Of a stretch of DNA of 64,000 nucleotides, positions 52,500 to 61,385 are shown one piece after another. The stretch's first letter is position 1; each line of letters starts with the position of its first letter. The position numbers and the translations under genes were made by a program. The notes beneath the pieces were generated by a model, which was given only the letters and a program-made list of their open reading frames with translations, had not been told where the DNA came from and searched no databases. The DNA is from CAKMZU01 sp965248335 (GTDB lineage Bacteria > Pseudomonadota > Gammaproteobacteria > Pseudomonadales > DT-91). Location of the stretch: contig CBDFIY010000003.1 in the NCBI GenBank assembly GCA_965248335.1, forward strand, positions 1,488,001 through 1,552,000, written 5' to 3'.

Positions 52500-54629
52500 A
52501 TGCTTCCTCAATCATTGAAAAAAGAAATCCAACAGGCTTATAGTCAACTGCTTAAAAATAAGTCGTTGAAACCGCGTTTAGGGCAGAAGCAGATGATTGC
52601 TGAAATTGCTCGCTCATTATTTGAGATTGAACTCGATGGGGAGGGTAAACGCACCAATCAAGCGGGTATTAGCGCGATTGAAGCAGGTACTGGTACGGGG
52701 AAAACGGTTGCTTATACGCTCGCTGTTTTACCGATAGCGCGCGCATTGAAAAAGAAAGTTGTCATATCAACCGCAACTGTGGCTTTACAAGCACAAATCC
52801 TTAAACGTGACTTACCGGATATTCAAAAACACAGCGGGTTGCAGTTTCAATTTGCGCTGGCTAAGGGGCGTGGGCGTTATTTATGTTTGAGTAAGTTAGA
52901 TTTACACATGAACGGGGATTTGTCTCAGCACCCTTTGTTTGGTGCTGAGAGCTTTTTAGAAACGGAGCCCACTGATAAAGCGGTGATAGATGCGATGGCT
53001 GCTTCCATGTTGCAAGCTACTTGGGATGGCGATCGCGATGAATGGCCGGATGATATTGATGATAAACTCTGGACATCGTTAACCTCTGATCGAAACCAGT
53101 GCTCAGGGCGACGATGCCAACATGTCGCTCAGTGTAGTTTTATCAAGGCGCGTGAAAATTTGACAAAAGTTGATTGCGTCGTCGCTAATCATGATTTGGT
53201 TATGGCAGATTTGGCTTTAGGCGGTGGGGCGATTCTACCTGACCCTTCAGAGACGATTTATATCTTTGATGAAGCGCATCATTTACCGGATATTGCTTTA
53301 CGGCATTTTTCTGCCCAAGTACGTATCAATGGCAGCTTGTATTGGTTTGATCAAGCGATAAAAGACATTGCACGTATTCAACAGGAAACAGTGACTTTCC
53401 ACAAACTAATGAAAACGCTTGATGATGTGCCGGCGATGTTGCTGCAGGGCAAAACATTATTTGCGAATCTAAAGCCCATCGTTGAAGAGGCAGCTAAGCC
53501 TATTACCAGTACCCTTGAAAATAAAGATGTGGCTAACCTGCCACACTATCGTTTTCCTCAAGGTGAAATACCCAGTGAATTACAACAGGTTGCCAAACTT
53601 TTGGTGACCGAGTTTTCCGGATTGTCGGCATCACTGGAGAGTGCGCATAACCAGATTAATGATGCCTTAGAATCGAATGATACAGGGCTAAGCCTGCCTG
53701 TGTTGGAAATGCTCTATGCAGAAATTGGGCAGATGCTAAATATTGCGCAAAAGCAGTGGCAGCTTTGGCTCGCTTACAGTGAAGTATTTGATGATATGCC
53801 TGATTCACGATGGATTCAATTGTTGGATACAGCAGGCGTTCTTGAATACGAATTATGCACCAGCCCATTGTTGGCCGCAAAAACCTTGTCATATCACTTA
53901 TGGCAAAAGTGCTGCGGTGCGGTGTTAACTTCGGCGACACTCACATCTTTGGGCGGTTTTTCGCGATTAGGTATGCAGGCGGGGATTCCGAAAACGACAA
54001 AAACGGCGATTGTACAAAGTCCTTTTGATTACCCCAATAAAGCACGTTTTGTTGTGCCGGCTTTGCGTGTTGAACCACATGTCACGGATGTGCATAGCGA
54101 AGATATTGCTGAGCAATTACCCCAATTGGTCGAAGGTCATTTGGGTGTTTTAGTGTTGTTTTCGTCAAAACGGCAGCTTAAAGATGTGTATGAATTATTA
54201 TCGGATAAGTTGCAAGCAATTACACTCTGTCAGCCAAAAATGAACAAGCAGAAGTTACTGGGTGAACACCTTGTTTGTATAAAGAAGCGACAGCAAAGTA
54301 TATTATTTGGGTTAGCCAGTCTTGCTGAGGGGGTCGATTTACCGGGTGAAAACTGTACGCATGTCATCATTGCGAAGCTGCCCTTTTCGGTGCCGGATGA
54401 TCCGGTTGATTCTGCTTTGGCCGAGTGGCTAGAAACGCAAGGGCGTAATTCATTCATGGAAATCTCATTGCCTGATGCTTCACGTCGGCTTATTCAGGCC
54501 TGCGGTCGTTTAATTCGTACAGAATCTGACCAAGGTCAAATTACCTTGATGGATAAGCGAATTTTAACAAAACGCTACGGTAAGCAAATCCTTAATGCGT
54601 TACCGCCATTTAAACAAATTTTAGGATAA
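52500..54629 (+). CDS. dinG: ATP-dependent DNA helicase DinG
   Basis: 709 aa from the ATG at 52500 (MLPQSLKKEIQQAY). The longer frame from 52422 overlaps a good -10 box (TATAAT, 52440-52445), so I prefer the later start. This XPD-like superfamily 2 helicase unwinds DNA with 5' overhangs, D-loops and R-loops. Motif I is EAGTGTGKTVAYTLA. The Fe-S cysteines are in RYLCLS and QCSGRRCQHVAQC, the DEAH box is FDEAHHLPD, and motif VI is RRLIQACGRLIRTESD. No LexA box is evident. yqcC follows 7 bp later. Confidence 0.92.
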   Translation: MLPQSLKKEIQQAYSQLLKNKSLKPRLGQKQMIAEIARSLFEIELDGEGKRTNQAGISAIEAGTGTGKTVAYTLAVLPIARALKKKVVISTATVALQAQILKRDLPDIQKHSGLQFQFALAKGRGRYLCLSKLDLHMNGDLSQHPLFGAESFLETEPTDKAVIDAMAASMLQATWDGDRDEWPDDIDDKLWTSLTSDRNQCSGRRCQHVAQCSFIKARENLTKVDCVVANHDLVMADLALGGGAILPDPSETIYIFDEAHHLPDIALRHFSAQVRINGSLYWFDQAIKDIARIQQETVTFHKLMKTLDDVPAMLLQGKTLFANLKPIVEEAAKPITSTLENKDVANLPHYRFPQGEIPSELQQVAKLLVTEFSGLSASLESAHNQINDALESNDTGLSLPVLEMLYAEIGQMLNIAQKQWQLWLAYSEVFDDMPDSRWIQLLDTAGVLEYELCTSPLLAAKTLSYHLWQKCCGAVLTSATLTSLGGFSRLGMQAGIPKTTKTAIVQSPFDYPNKARFVVPALRVEPHVTDVHSEDIAEQLPQLVEGHLGVLVLFSSKRQLKDVYELLSDKLQAITLCQPKMNKQKLLGEHLVCIKKRQQSILFGLASLAEGVDLPGENCTHVIIAKLPFSVPDDPVDSALAEWLETQGRNSFMEISLPDASRRLIQACGRLIRTESDQGQITLMDKRILTKRYGKQILNALPPFKQILG

Positions 54630-54636
54630 TCCCTTC

Positions 54637-54954
54637 ATGCACGAACAACTTCTAGCGGCACTACTTGAGCTTGAATCAGTATTACAGCAGCTAGCGCTTT
54701 GGGAAAGTGAGCCGCCAAGTGATGAGGCAATGCTCAGTGTTGAACCTTTTGCCGTAGATACGATGGATTTTAATACTTGGTTGCAATGGGTTTTTATTCC
54801 AAGGCTAAGGGCGCTAGCAAATGCCCGTGCACCCTTGCCACAAGGTTCAGGGGTTGCCTCAATGGCTGAATATTGGTGCCAACAAAAACTGATATCGGAT
54901 CAAAGCATGATAAATGTTTTGAAAGGTATTGATGATTGTCTTTCATCAAGCTAG
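54637..54954 (+). CDS. yqcC: YqcC-family protein (DUF446)
   Basis: 105 aa. Small helical protein with the family blocks LWESEPPSDEAMLSVEPFAVDTM (quoted in two parts), FNTWLQWVFIPRLRALA and LPQGSGVASMAEYWCQQ. The function is unknown; E. coli YqcC is encoded near truC. It is co-transcribed with dinG. Confidence 0.88.
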   Translation: MHEQLLAALLELESVLQQLALWESEPPSDEAMLSVEPFAVDTMDFNTWLQWVFIPRLRALANARAPLPQGSGVASMAEYWCQQKLISDQSMINVLKGIDDCLSSS

Positions 54955-54967
54955 CGAAAGAATTCCT

Positions 54968-54993
54968 GAACTTAGCTCGCTGTAGCTGTCAAA
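54968..54993 (+). promoter_or_regulatory. Sigma-E-like promoter of the 55021 secreted-protein gene
   Basis: GAACTT (54968-54973), a 15-nt spacer, then TCAAA (54989-54993). It lies 27 bp before the GTG start, in the short gap after yqcC. Confidence 0.55.
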
Positions 54994-55020
54994 ATACCTT
55001 TACACAAAGAAGGTACTTCG

Positions 55021-55893
55021 GTGAAATATTGTGCTGCTTTATTTTTTCTTTTTTCCTCTAGCTTATTATTTTCTATGTCTGGAGATCAAAACGCGATGAT
55101 GAAAGGTGCGAGAAATCATGCTGTTGCTTTAAAATTTACTTTGGATAAAACGCGGATTGAACCGGAAACAGATGAGGCACGCTATATAAGAAACAGGGTG
55201 CATGACAATAATAACAGAGTAGGAAATCAACTGCGTTCAAGAGCAGATGGTCTACAGGAAACAACAGTACAAAAATTAACAGGGAGGTGCACATCATCTG
55301 CCGAGAATTATGCCTTGTTTGGAGCGCGCATTTACGTGGCCAACTCTCAGGACGCGAGGGATGCATTTATTTCACTAGCTAATACGCCTGTTGGTGGTGA
55401 TTCTCAAATACCTTCTACGCATAATGGCAAGCCTACTAAGGCTCATCTATTAGAAACGTTAGACGATAATGATAGCGTGAGCAAATATAGTATCCCTTTG
55501 TATTATAATGTTTCAACGCCAGATACGATGACAAATAACTTTCTATCATTGGATGATGCTTGTCGACGAGATCCTGAATTAGCAGTATCTATGGAATATT
55601 TTGATAAAGAAGATAAGAGGCACCAAGACCTATCAGGAAAGCTTTCAAGGCACGTTAAAGATGTCTTTAACGAGAAAAGGAAAGGGGAGTCAATATTAGC
55701 TAAGGCAATTAATAACAATCGTGTTGGAAAGACTTTTTCAGTTTTATTTGCAAATGTTGCTACTGGTAATGGGTCAAAATCAAGTAAAAAGAATGACAGT
55801 AAGTGTATCGTTATTGAGGAAGGTGATGAGCAACATTACGAGAGGCTACCTCAATTGATTAAACAGTTCAGCGATACGGTCGGGGACAGCTGA
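55021..55893 (+). CDS. Orphan secreted protein, function unknown
   Basis: 290 aa, GTG start with AGAAGG about 10 bp upstream. The signal peptide is KYCAALFFLFSSSLLFSMS. The mature protein is polar and basic, with two or three scattered cysteines (GRCTSSAENYALF, DDACRRDPE, SKCIVIEEG). I recognise no domain. A 3' gap of about 170 bp with small palindromes separates it from mrp. It belongs to the group of orphan exported proteins with sigma-E-like promoters. Confidence 0.65.
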   Translation: MKYCAALFFLFSSSLLFSMSGDQNAMMKGARNHAVALKFTLDKTRIEPETDEARYIRNRVHDNNNRVGNQLRSRADGLQETTVQKLTGRCTSSAENYALFGARIYVANSQDARDAFISLANTPVGGDSQIPSTHNGKPTKAHLLETLDDNDSVSKYSIPLYYNVSTPDTMTNNFLSLDDACRRDPELAVSMEYFDKEDKRHQDLSGKLSRHVKDVFNEKRKGESILAKAINNNRVGKTFSVLFANVATGNGSKSSKKNDSKCIVIEEGDEQHYERLPQLIKQFSDTVGDS

Positions 55894-56063
55894 ATTGTAA
55901 CCCCCGCACCTTGAATACTTGAAGTATCAGTTGTTCCTCCTTAATACACTCTAGATATTCAATATATGCAAGAAGGTGTAATACGGTGGCACTCCGAGTC
56001 GGCTTGCCCATTGCACCGCATCGTTCAACCCACTAAAATACCGGCTTTAATTGTTTGAGAGTA

Positions 56064-57164
56064 ATGATGGCTGCTGTTGATGGTGAAGTATTAAATCTTC
56101 TAAAAAGCTTTAAAGACCCGTATTGTCAGAGCAGAGATATCGTTGCTCGCGGCGGTGTTAAGTCTTTGGTTATTGAAGGCTCGCATGTGGTGCTCACCCT
56201 TGCGCTAGGCTACCCAGCAGAAACAGAAAAAATGGCGATTATCGATGCCGTCAAAAGCCTGATTTTAAGTTCGCCAGCTGTCGAATCTGTTGATGTGTCG
56301 CTTGAGTGGGGTATCGTTCCACATAAAACGCAAAACAACCTTGAAAGCCTGCATAGAATCAAAAATATCATTGCGGTGGCATCCGGCAAGGGTGGTGTGG
56401 GTAAATCAACGGTTTCAGTAAATCTTGCTTTAGCGTTAGCGCAAGAAGGTGCACGTGTCGGTATTTTAGATGCGGATATTTATGGTCCAAGTCAGGGAGC
56501 CATGCTGAATATTCCTGAGAACCAGCGCCCTGATTTTGTTGATGGCGATCGGTTTAAGCCGATTGAAGCTTACGGTATTCAGAGTATGTCGATGGCCTAT
56601 ATGGTCACAGAAAAGACGCCTATGGTTTGGCGTGGTCCTATGGTGAGCGGTGCCTTGTTACAACTTCTCAATCAATGTACGTGGAATGATCTGGATTATT
56701 TGATTGTGGATATGCCGCCGGGCACCGGCGATATTCAGTTGACACTCGCACAAAAAGTGCCGGTGACAGGCGCAGTGATTGTAACGACACCGCAAGAAAT
56801 TGCGTTGCTTGATGCGCAAAAGGGCATTGAGATGTTTCAGAAAACTGATATACCTGTACTGGGTGTCATTGAGAATATGGCGCTGCACACTTGTAGCCAA
56901 TGTGGGCATCAAGAGCCAATTTTTGGTGAAGGTGGCGGTATAAAGATTGCTGAGGGTTATGATACCGAGTTATTGGCTTCTCTGCCGCTAGCGCTGAGCA
57001 CACGTGAGGCGATGGACAAAGGTATACCCCCGGTCATTGCCGAACCGGATGGGCAGCTTGCTCAAACATTTCGCACAATAGCAAAAAAAGTGACGGGGAA
57101 TCTAGCTGCAACCCCAACAAATGAACGACAAACCAGCTTTCAAACCATAGCGACAGATCGATAA
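56064..57164 (+). CDS. mrp: Iron-sulfur cluster carrier protein Mrp (ApbC)
   Basis: 366 aa from the ATG at 56064. An N-terminal MIP18/DUF59-like domain (about 1-85) precedes a ParA/MinD-type ATPase. The P-loop is VASGKGGVGKSTVSVNLA, followed by DADIYGPSQ and VDMPPGTGDIQLTL. The paired cysteines of the family are CSQCG in HTCSQCGHQEPIFG. Mrp carries [4Fe-4S] clusters to client proteins. It lies 11 bp upstream of dcd. Confidence 0.93.
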   Translation: MMAAVDGEVLNLLKSFKDPYCQSRDIVARGGVKSLVIEGSHVVLTLALGYPAETEKMAIIDAVKSLILSSPAVESVDVSLEWGIVPHKTQNNLESLHRIKNIIAVASGKGGVGKSTVSVNLALALAQEGARVGILDADIYGPSQGAMLNIPENQRPDFVDGDRFKPIEAYGIQSMSMAYMVTEKTPMVWRGPMVSGALLQLLNQCTWNDLDYLIVDMPPGTGDIQLTLAQKVPVTGAVIVTTPQEIALLDAQKGIEMFQKTDIPVLGVIENMALHTCSQCGHQEPIFGEGGGIKIAEGYDTELLASLPLALSTREAMDKGIPPVIAEPDGQLAQTFRTIAKKVTGNLAATPTNERQTSFQTIATDR

Positions 57165-57175
57165 AAGGGGTTTTT

Positions 57176-57742
57176 ATGAGTATTAAATCGGATAAATGGA
57201 TTCGCCGCATGGCTGAAGAGCAAGGCATGATTACGCCTTTTTCTCATAACCAGGTACGCGAAGATGGCGGACAAAAAATTATTTCTTACGGTACATCGAG
57301 TTACGGGTATGATGTGCGTTGCTCTAACGAATTTAAAGTATTTACTAATATTCGCTCGGCAACCGTAGACCCGAAAAATTTCGATGAAGGTAGCTTTGTC
57401 GATGTGGTGGGTGATGAATGTATTATCCCGCCAAACTCTTTTGCATTAGCGCGTACCGTCGAGTATTTTAAAATCCCGCGTAATGTGTTGACTATTTGTC
57501 TCGGTAAGTCAACCTATGCGCGTTGCGGCATTATCGTTAATGTCACCCCCCTAGAGCCAGAATGGGAAGGGCATGTAACGTTAGAATTTTCCAACACCAC
57601 CACGCTACCTGCAAAAATATATGCCAATGAAGGTGTTGCGCAGGTGCTGTTTTTAGAGTCGGATGAGGTGTGTGAAACCTCTTATGCAGACCGGGGTGGA
57701 AAATACCAAGGTCAAACAGGCGTCACTCTGCCAAAAGCTTAA
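57176..57742 (+). CDS. dcd: dCTP deaminase
   Basis: 188 aa. It converts dCTP to dUTP for thymidylate synthesis. Conserved blocks are SSYGYDVRC, GKSTYARCGIIVNVTPLEP (catalytic glutamate and arginine region) and GHVTLEFSNTT. Full length. An AAAAGGGG-type ribosome site precedes the ATG. The pair mrp-dcd occurs in many gammaproteobacteria. Confidence 0.96.
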   Translation: MSIKSDKWIRRMAEEQGMITPFSHNQVREDGGQKIISYGTSSYGYDVRCSNEFKVFTNIRSATVDPKNFDEGSFVDVVGDECIIPPNSFALARTVEYFKIPRNVLTICLGKSTYARCGIIVNVTPLEPEWEGHVTLEFSNTTTLPAKIYANEGVAQVLFLESDEVCETSYADRGGKYQGQTGVTLPKA

Positions 57743-57752
57743 AAAGAGATAA

Positions 57753-58247
57753 ATGATGAAGATTAAAAAAAATACTGTCGTGCAGTTTCACTACGATTTA
57801 TACGATCAAGAGACAGAAAAACATTTAGAAACCTCAAAAAGTGGTGATCCTGTTGCCGTTTTATTTGGTCATGGCAGTATCGTGAAAGGCCTTGAAGAGG
57901 CAATGGATAATCGGGAAGCTGGAGATAAATTTCGTATTGATGTTCCGCCTTATAAAGGTTACGGCACCCGTAGCGAGAATAAACAACAACGGGTGCCAAT
58001 TAAGCATTTGGTGGTGAATAAAAAGGCGAAGCTTCAGCCGGGTATGATCGTGCATATTCAAACTGAACACGGTCAACGCCAGGCAACGGTGCTTAAAGCA
58101 GGCAAGTTTAATGTTGATGTGGATACCAATCATCCTTTTGCCGGTAAGAATTTAAGCTTTGATGTGGAAATTGTTGATGTGCGTGAAGCGACGGCAGAAG
58201 AAGTTTCACATGGGCATGCACATGGGGTAGGTGGGCATCATCATTAA
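57753..58247 (+). CDS. slyD: FKBP-type peptidyl-prolyl isomerase SlyD-like
   Basis: 164 aa. FKBP domain with an inserted IF chaperone flap: VQFHYDLYDQETEKHLETSK, VLFGHGSIVKGLEEAM and DVPPYKGYGTRSEN. The C-terminal tail is histidine-rich (SHGHAHGVGGHHH), as in metal-binding SlyD proteins that assist nickel enzymes. It is cytoplasmic. It follows dcd by 10 bp, and its stop overlaps the stop of the convergent minus-strand gene by a few bases. Confidence 0.92.
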   Translation: MMKIKKNTVVQFHYDLYDQETEKHLETSKSGDPVAVLFGHGSIVKGLEEAMDNREAGDKFRIDVPPYKGYGTRSENKQQRVPIKHLVVNKKAKLQPGMIVHIQTEHGQRQATVLKAGKFNVDVDTNHPFAGKNLSFDVEIVDVREATAEEVSHGHAHGVGGHHH

Positions 58248-58855
58248 TTGCGTGAGTATTTAGTCGCGTTTAGCTTGACCTGTCTGAAATCTAACCTGTT
58301 TGGATTGATAAGCACAAATTCTAAGTCTGTGCTTGAATCCTTTGCTTTTTTAGCAATGGTTTTGCTAGACCTCAATACTTTATTGTAATGTCCAAGAATG
58401 ACCTTTGGGTCGGCTATCGCAGGTTCTGATAATGCCCCATGGGTCATTTTATCTATCCAGCCTTCGTTATTGATAGGAATGTTTTTTACCTCGATATCGT
58501 GAGTTTTAGTTTGTGTGCATAATGTTTCTGCGTTTTCATCCCAAGAGTAGTCATAACTTTGAATAAAGTAAGTACTGTCCAGTTCCTCTTCCTCTTCCTC
58601 TAGATATTTGTGAAAGAGGTTTGTGGAGACACTTCTCTTTGTGCTTTTTCCTTCTAAAATTTCTGGAAAGGCTGCCGTGTCAAAAACATGTAAAAGCACA
58701 GATAAATTTTTTGTAGTTGAATCAGTGGCTTTCCGCTGATACTGACTTGCAAGCCATTGATACCTAGAGTCGCCTGTTTCGGATTGCGTGAGGGGACTGT
58801 TAAAATGTAATACACCTGCAATGAGTGCAATTTTCAGAAAATTTTTTAGGCTCAT
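58244..58855 (-). CDS. Orphan secreted protein at the end of the glycosyltransferase operon
   Basis: 203 aa with a signal peptide (FLKIALIAGVLHFNSPLTQS). The middle has an acidic run (EEEEEELDS) next to a tyrosine-rich stretch (YFIQSYDYSWDENAETLC). I recognise no domain. Its start overlaps the stop of the flavin reductase gene by 4 bp, so unlike the other orphan secreted proteins it is part of an operon and has no sigma-E-like site of its own. Confidence 0.65.
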   Translation of the reverse strand: MSLKNFLKIALIAGVLHFNSPLTQSETGDSRYQWLASQYQRKATDSTTKNLSVLLHVFDTAAFPEILEGKSTKRSVSTNLFHKYLEEEEEELDSTYFIQSYDYSWDENAETLCTQTKTHDIEVKNIPINNEGWIDKMTHGALSEPAIADPKVILGHYNKVLRSSKTIAKKAKDSSTDLEFVLINPNRLDFRQVKLNATKYSRN

Positions 58856-59466
58856 TTAGGGCGCTTTAAGAAAAAAGGTTTTTGGATAAGGCTAAATTCA
58901 CCGCCACCTAGCCTTGCTATTGGGTTAAGCGCATGTGCATCAATTTTCAAACGATTTTTTTCTGTCACACTCACTTTATCATCGGCAATATACAGTGTTT
59001 TAACTTCCACAAAAAAAACAGCCTGTTGTTCATCACCAATTTCTAATTGTTCATAAAGTTCGCAGCCAAAAGCAACGTAGCAATCTGTTAGCCGAGGTAA
59101 CGAAAAGTTTTCAAGCATTGTTAAGGACAAATCAAGCTGTTCAATTTCTGAATCACCATAGGGTTTTGTTGCACTTGATGCATTAAGCGCGTGGGCTTGT
59201 TCGCCATGAGCAATATGAATAACCACTTTTTTCGAATGCTTGATATTTATACGTGTATCTTTCTCTGTGCCGTCGGGTTTTTTACCGATGGATAACATCA
59301 AAATGGGTGGCGCTGAACTTACGCCTGCAAAGTAAGAAAACGGTGCAAGGTTAAAGTTCCCTGATTTGTTTTCTGTCAGCGCCCAAGCAATAGGCCGTGG
59401 AATTAATGTTTGTGTGATGATGTGATAAATCGCACTGGCCGATAAATCTTTTGGGTTAATGATCAT
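58852..59466 (-). CDS. Flavin reductase-like (FMN-binding split barrel) protein
   Basis: 204 aa from MIINPKDLSASAIYHI; a TTG 12 bp upstream overlaps the previous stop. The family pattern is clear: PRPIAWALTENKSGNFNLAPFSYF (quoted in two parts) and SSAPPILMLSIG in the N-terminal half. Relatives reduce or bind FMN, sometimes supplying an oxygenase. It sits between a glycosyltransferase and a secreted-protein gene, all overlapping by about 4 bp. The substrate is unknown. Confidence 0.85.
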   Translation of the reverse strand: MIINPKDLSASAIYHIITQTLIPRPIAWALTENKSGNFNLAPFSYFAGVSSAPPILMLSIGKKPDGTEKDTRINIKHSKKVVIHIAHGEQAHALNASSATKPYGDSEIEQLDLSLTMLENFSLPRLTDCYVAFGCELYEQLEIGDEQQAVFFVEVKTLYIADDKVSVTEKNRLKIDAHALNPIARLGGGEFSLIQKPFFLKRPK

Positions 59467-59474
59467 GATGCGTC

Positions 59475-60389
59475 TCAAGGGATGTATTTCGGGTTAATTG
59501 GGAAGTCTTTTGATAAGCCATCAAGCAATGCATGGAATATCCGTTTTACGCCGCCCCAATTAAGCGTGATTAGGCAAAGGCTCGCTATGATAAAGGTAAT
59601 AAGAATAGGGCGGTTTTGCACAAAACAATTTTGCCCGAATTTTTTTTGAATACGAAAGAGGTTGCGATAAACAAAGTAACCCTTCCAATTTTTGGGGATG
59701 ATATCGGGTGCTATTGGGTTGAGCCGCGTCATTTTTGCATTCGGAATGCAATGTAAGGTAAATCCTTTTTCTCTTGCACGCAGTGAAAAATCCAAATCAT
59801 CGCTAAAAATAAAATACCGAGGATCGGGTAAGCCAATCTGTGTAAAAACAGCTCTGGGGATTAAAGGGCCTTCAAACGGGATATTGTGTAAATCAAATAT
59901 ATCGCGTTTGTGCTTAAAGGTACTTCCCATCACTGAATTTCGTTTGTGGTTGAGGATAAGGGGAGAGCATAGATCAATTTTTGTTGCCGATGCTTCGGCA
60001 TTTTCACCACTTAATTGAAAGCGCATGGGTTGTAGAATACGCCGCTCATTAATAAACGGCATAAGTTTGGCTAAACAATTCGGGTGAAAGGTAACATCAT
60101 CATCCGTTAACCAGAGGTGGGTGAAGTTATCGTGGTGCGCTAATGCTTTCTTGCAACCGTATTCAAAGCCGCCAGCGCCCCCTAAATTTGCTTGTGTGTT
60201 GTAGTAATAAAGAGGATGTGATGTGGATGCTTCGAATGTTTTCACGACTTTGCGTGTATTGTCATGGCTATTGTTATCAATAATAAAATAGCTCAAGTTT
60301 CCCTGTGCTTTGAGTGATTCGAGGTTTTTACGCAGCATGTCGCAACGGTTAAAAGTCACAATAATGATGGCGATACGTACGGGTTGCAT
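59475..60389 (-). CDS. Family 2 glycosyltransferase (galactofuranosyl/rhamnosyl-type)
   Basis: 304 aa. The GT-A fold begins RIAIIIVTFNRCDMLRKNL. NLGGAGGFEYGCKKAL is typical of galactofuranosyl- and rhamnosyl-transferases, followed by the metal-binding triad TDDDV and the acceptor-side FSDDLDFSLRAREKG. A C-terminal span (ILITFIIASLCLITLNW) may anchor it to the inner membrane. It is divergent from the Wzm/Wzt-type exporter, so the cluster probably serves a surface polysaccharide. Confidence 0.9.
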   Translation of the reverse strand: MQPVRIAIIIVTFNRCDMLRKNLESLKAQGNLSYFIIDNNSHDNTRKVVKTFEASTSHPLYYYNTQANLGGAGGFEYGCKKALAHHDNFTHLWLTDDDVTFHPNCLAKLMPFINERRILQPMRFQLSGENAEASATKIDLCSPLILNHKRNSVMGSTFKHKRDIFDLHNIPFEGPLIPRAVFTQIGLPDPRYFIFSDDLDFSLRAREKGFTLHCIPNAKMTRLNPIAPDIIPKNWKGYFVYRNLFRIQKKFGQNCFVQNRPILITFIIASLCLITLNWGGVKRIFHALLDGLSKDFPINPKYIP

Positions 60390-60541
60390 AAGCGGCGCTA
60401 AACGAGTAACAGAGACGTTTTACTTTATCATGAATAAAGCGAAATGCATTCTTTATTGGGTGGCATAAAAAAACGTCAGTTTGATGGAGTAGATCGCTAT
60501 AAATGCTGTCTAACTTCACTTTGTTGTAAGGAGGCTAAATT

Positions 60542-61381
60542 TTGCCAGTCGAGAGTCACTATATTGAGTTAGATGCATCGCGGCGTGAGTTTTTACCTTC
60601 TATTCGCCTAGCCTGTGAAGATATATTGAGCGGCATGAGTAAAGTTTCAATGTGGCAAACCATGGGCTCGCAAGATATAAAACAACGTTACCGACGTTCG
60701 GTGATCGGCCCTTTTTGGCTAACCATCAGTACCGCGATTATGGTCGGTGCGCTGGGTTTTTTATATGCTGAACTTTTTAGACAGCCGATTATCGATTATC
60801 TGCCTTTTGTTGCTGTAGGGATGATTGTTTGGCTCTATTTTTCGGGCATGATGACGGATGCTTGCCTTGTTTTTGCTCAGTCTGAGCGAATGATCAAACA
60901 AGTAAGACTCCCTTTAACCCTGTATGTTTGCAGAATGGTATGGCGTAATACCATCATACTTGCACACAATTTTCTGATTATTGTCTTGTTGATGTTTTTT
61001 GTTCATCACTATCGTTTTATTGACCTCCTGTCGTTACCTTTTGCAATCGTATTGTTAGCGGCGAATGGTGTTTGGTTAGGATTGTTACTGGGTGTGTTAT
61101 GTACGCGCTTTAGAGACTTACCACCGATTGTGGGCAGTATTGTACAGGTCGCGTTTTTTGTTACCCCTATTATGTGGAAGCCAGAAATCCTTACATCAAG
61201 AGCATGGTTTGTTGAAGCTAACCCTTTTTATCACTTTATCGAAATTGTCAGGGCGCCCATTTTAGGCGCATCTTTTCCATGGACTTCTTGGGGTGTGACT
61301 TTATCGATTACAGTATTTGGCTTTGTGTTAGCCATTTTTGTCTTGTCTAAATGTCGACATCGTGTCGCTTATTGGGTGTAA
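60542..61381 (+). CDS. ABC-2 polysaccharide exporter permease (Wzm/KpsM-like)
   Basis: 279 aa, TTG start. AAGGAGG (60529-60535) six bases upstream strongly supports this start. Six predicted spans carry the family sequence DIKQRYRRSVIGPFWLTIST near residue 45 and AFFVTPIMWKPEIL in the C-terminal half. It forms the channel for O-antigen or capsule-like glycan export. The ATPase gene starts 4 bp after its stop. Confidence 0.92.
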   Translation: MPVESHYIELDASRREFLPSIRLACEDILSGMSKVSMWQTMGSQDIKQRYRRSVIGPFWLTISTAIMVGALGFLYAELFRQPIIDYLPFVAVGMIVWLYFSGMMTDACLVFAQSERMIKQVRLPLTLYVCRMVWRNTIILAHNFLIIVLLMFFVHHYRFIDLLSLPFAIVLLAANGVWLGLLLGVLCTRFRDLPPIVGSIVQVAFFVTPIMWKPEILTSRAWFVEANPFYHFIEIVRAPILGASFPWTSWGVTLSITVFGFVLAIFVLSKCRHRVAYWV

Positions 61382-61385
61382 ACGA

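Noticed and set aside
55894..56060. tRNA or small RNA gene in the gap before mrp
   Set aside because: Short palindromes are present, but there is no cloverleaf, T-loop motif or clear terminator.
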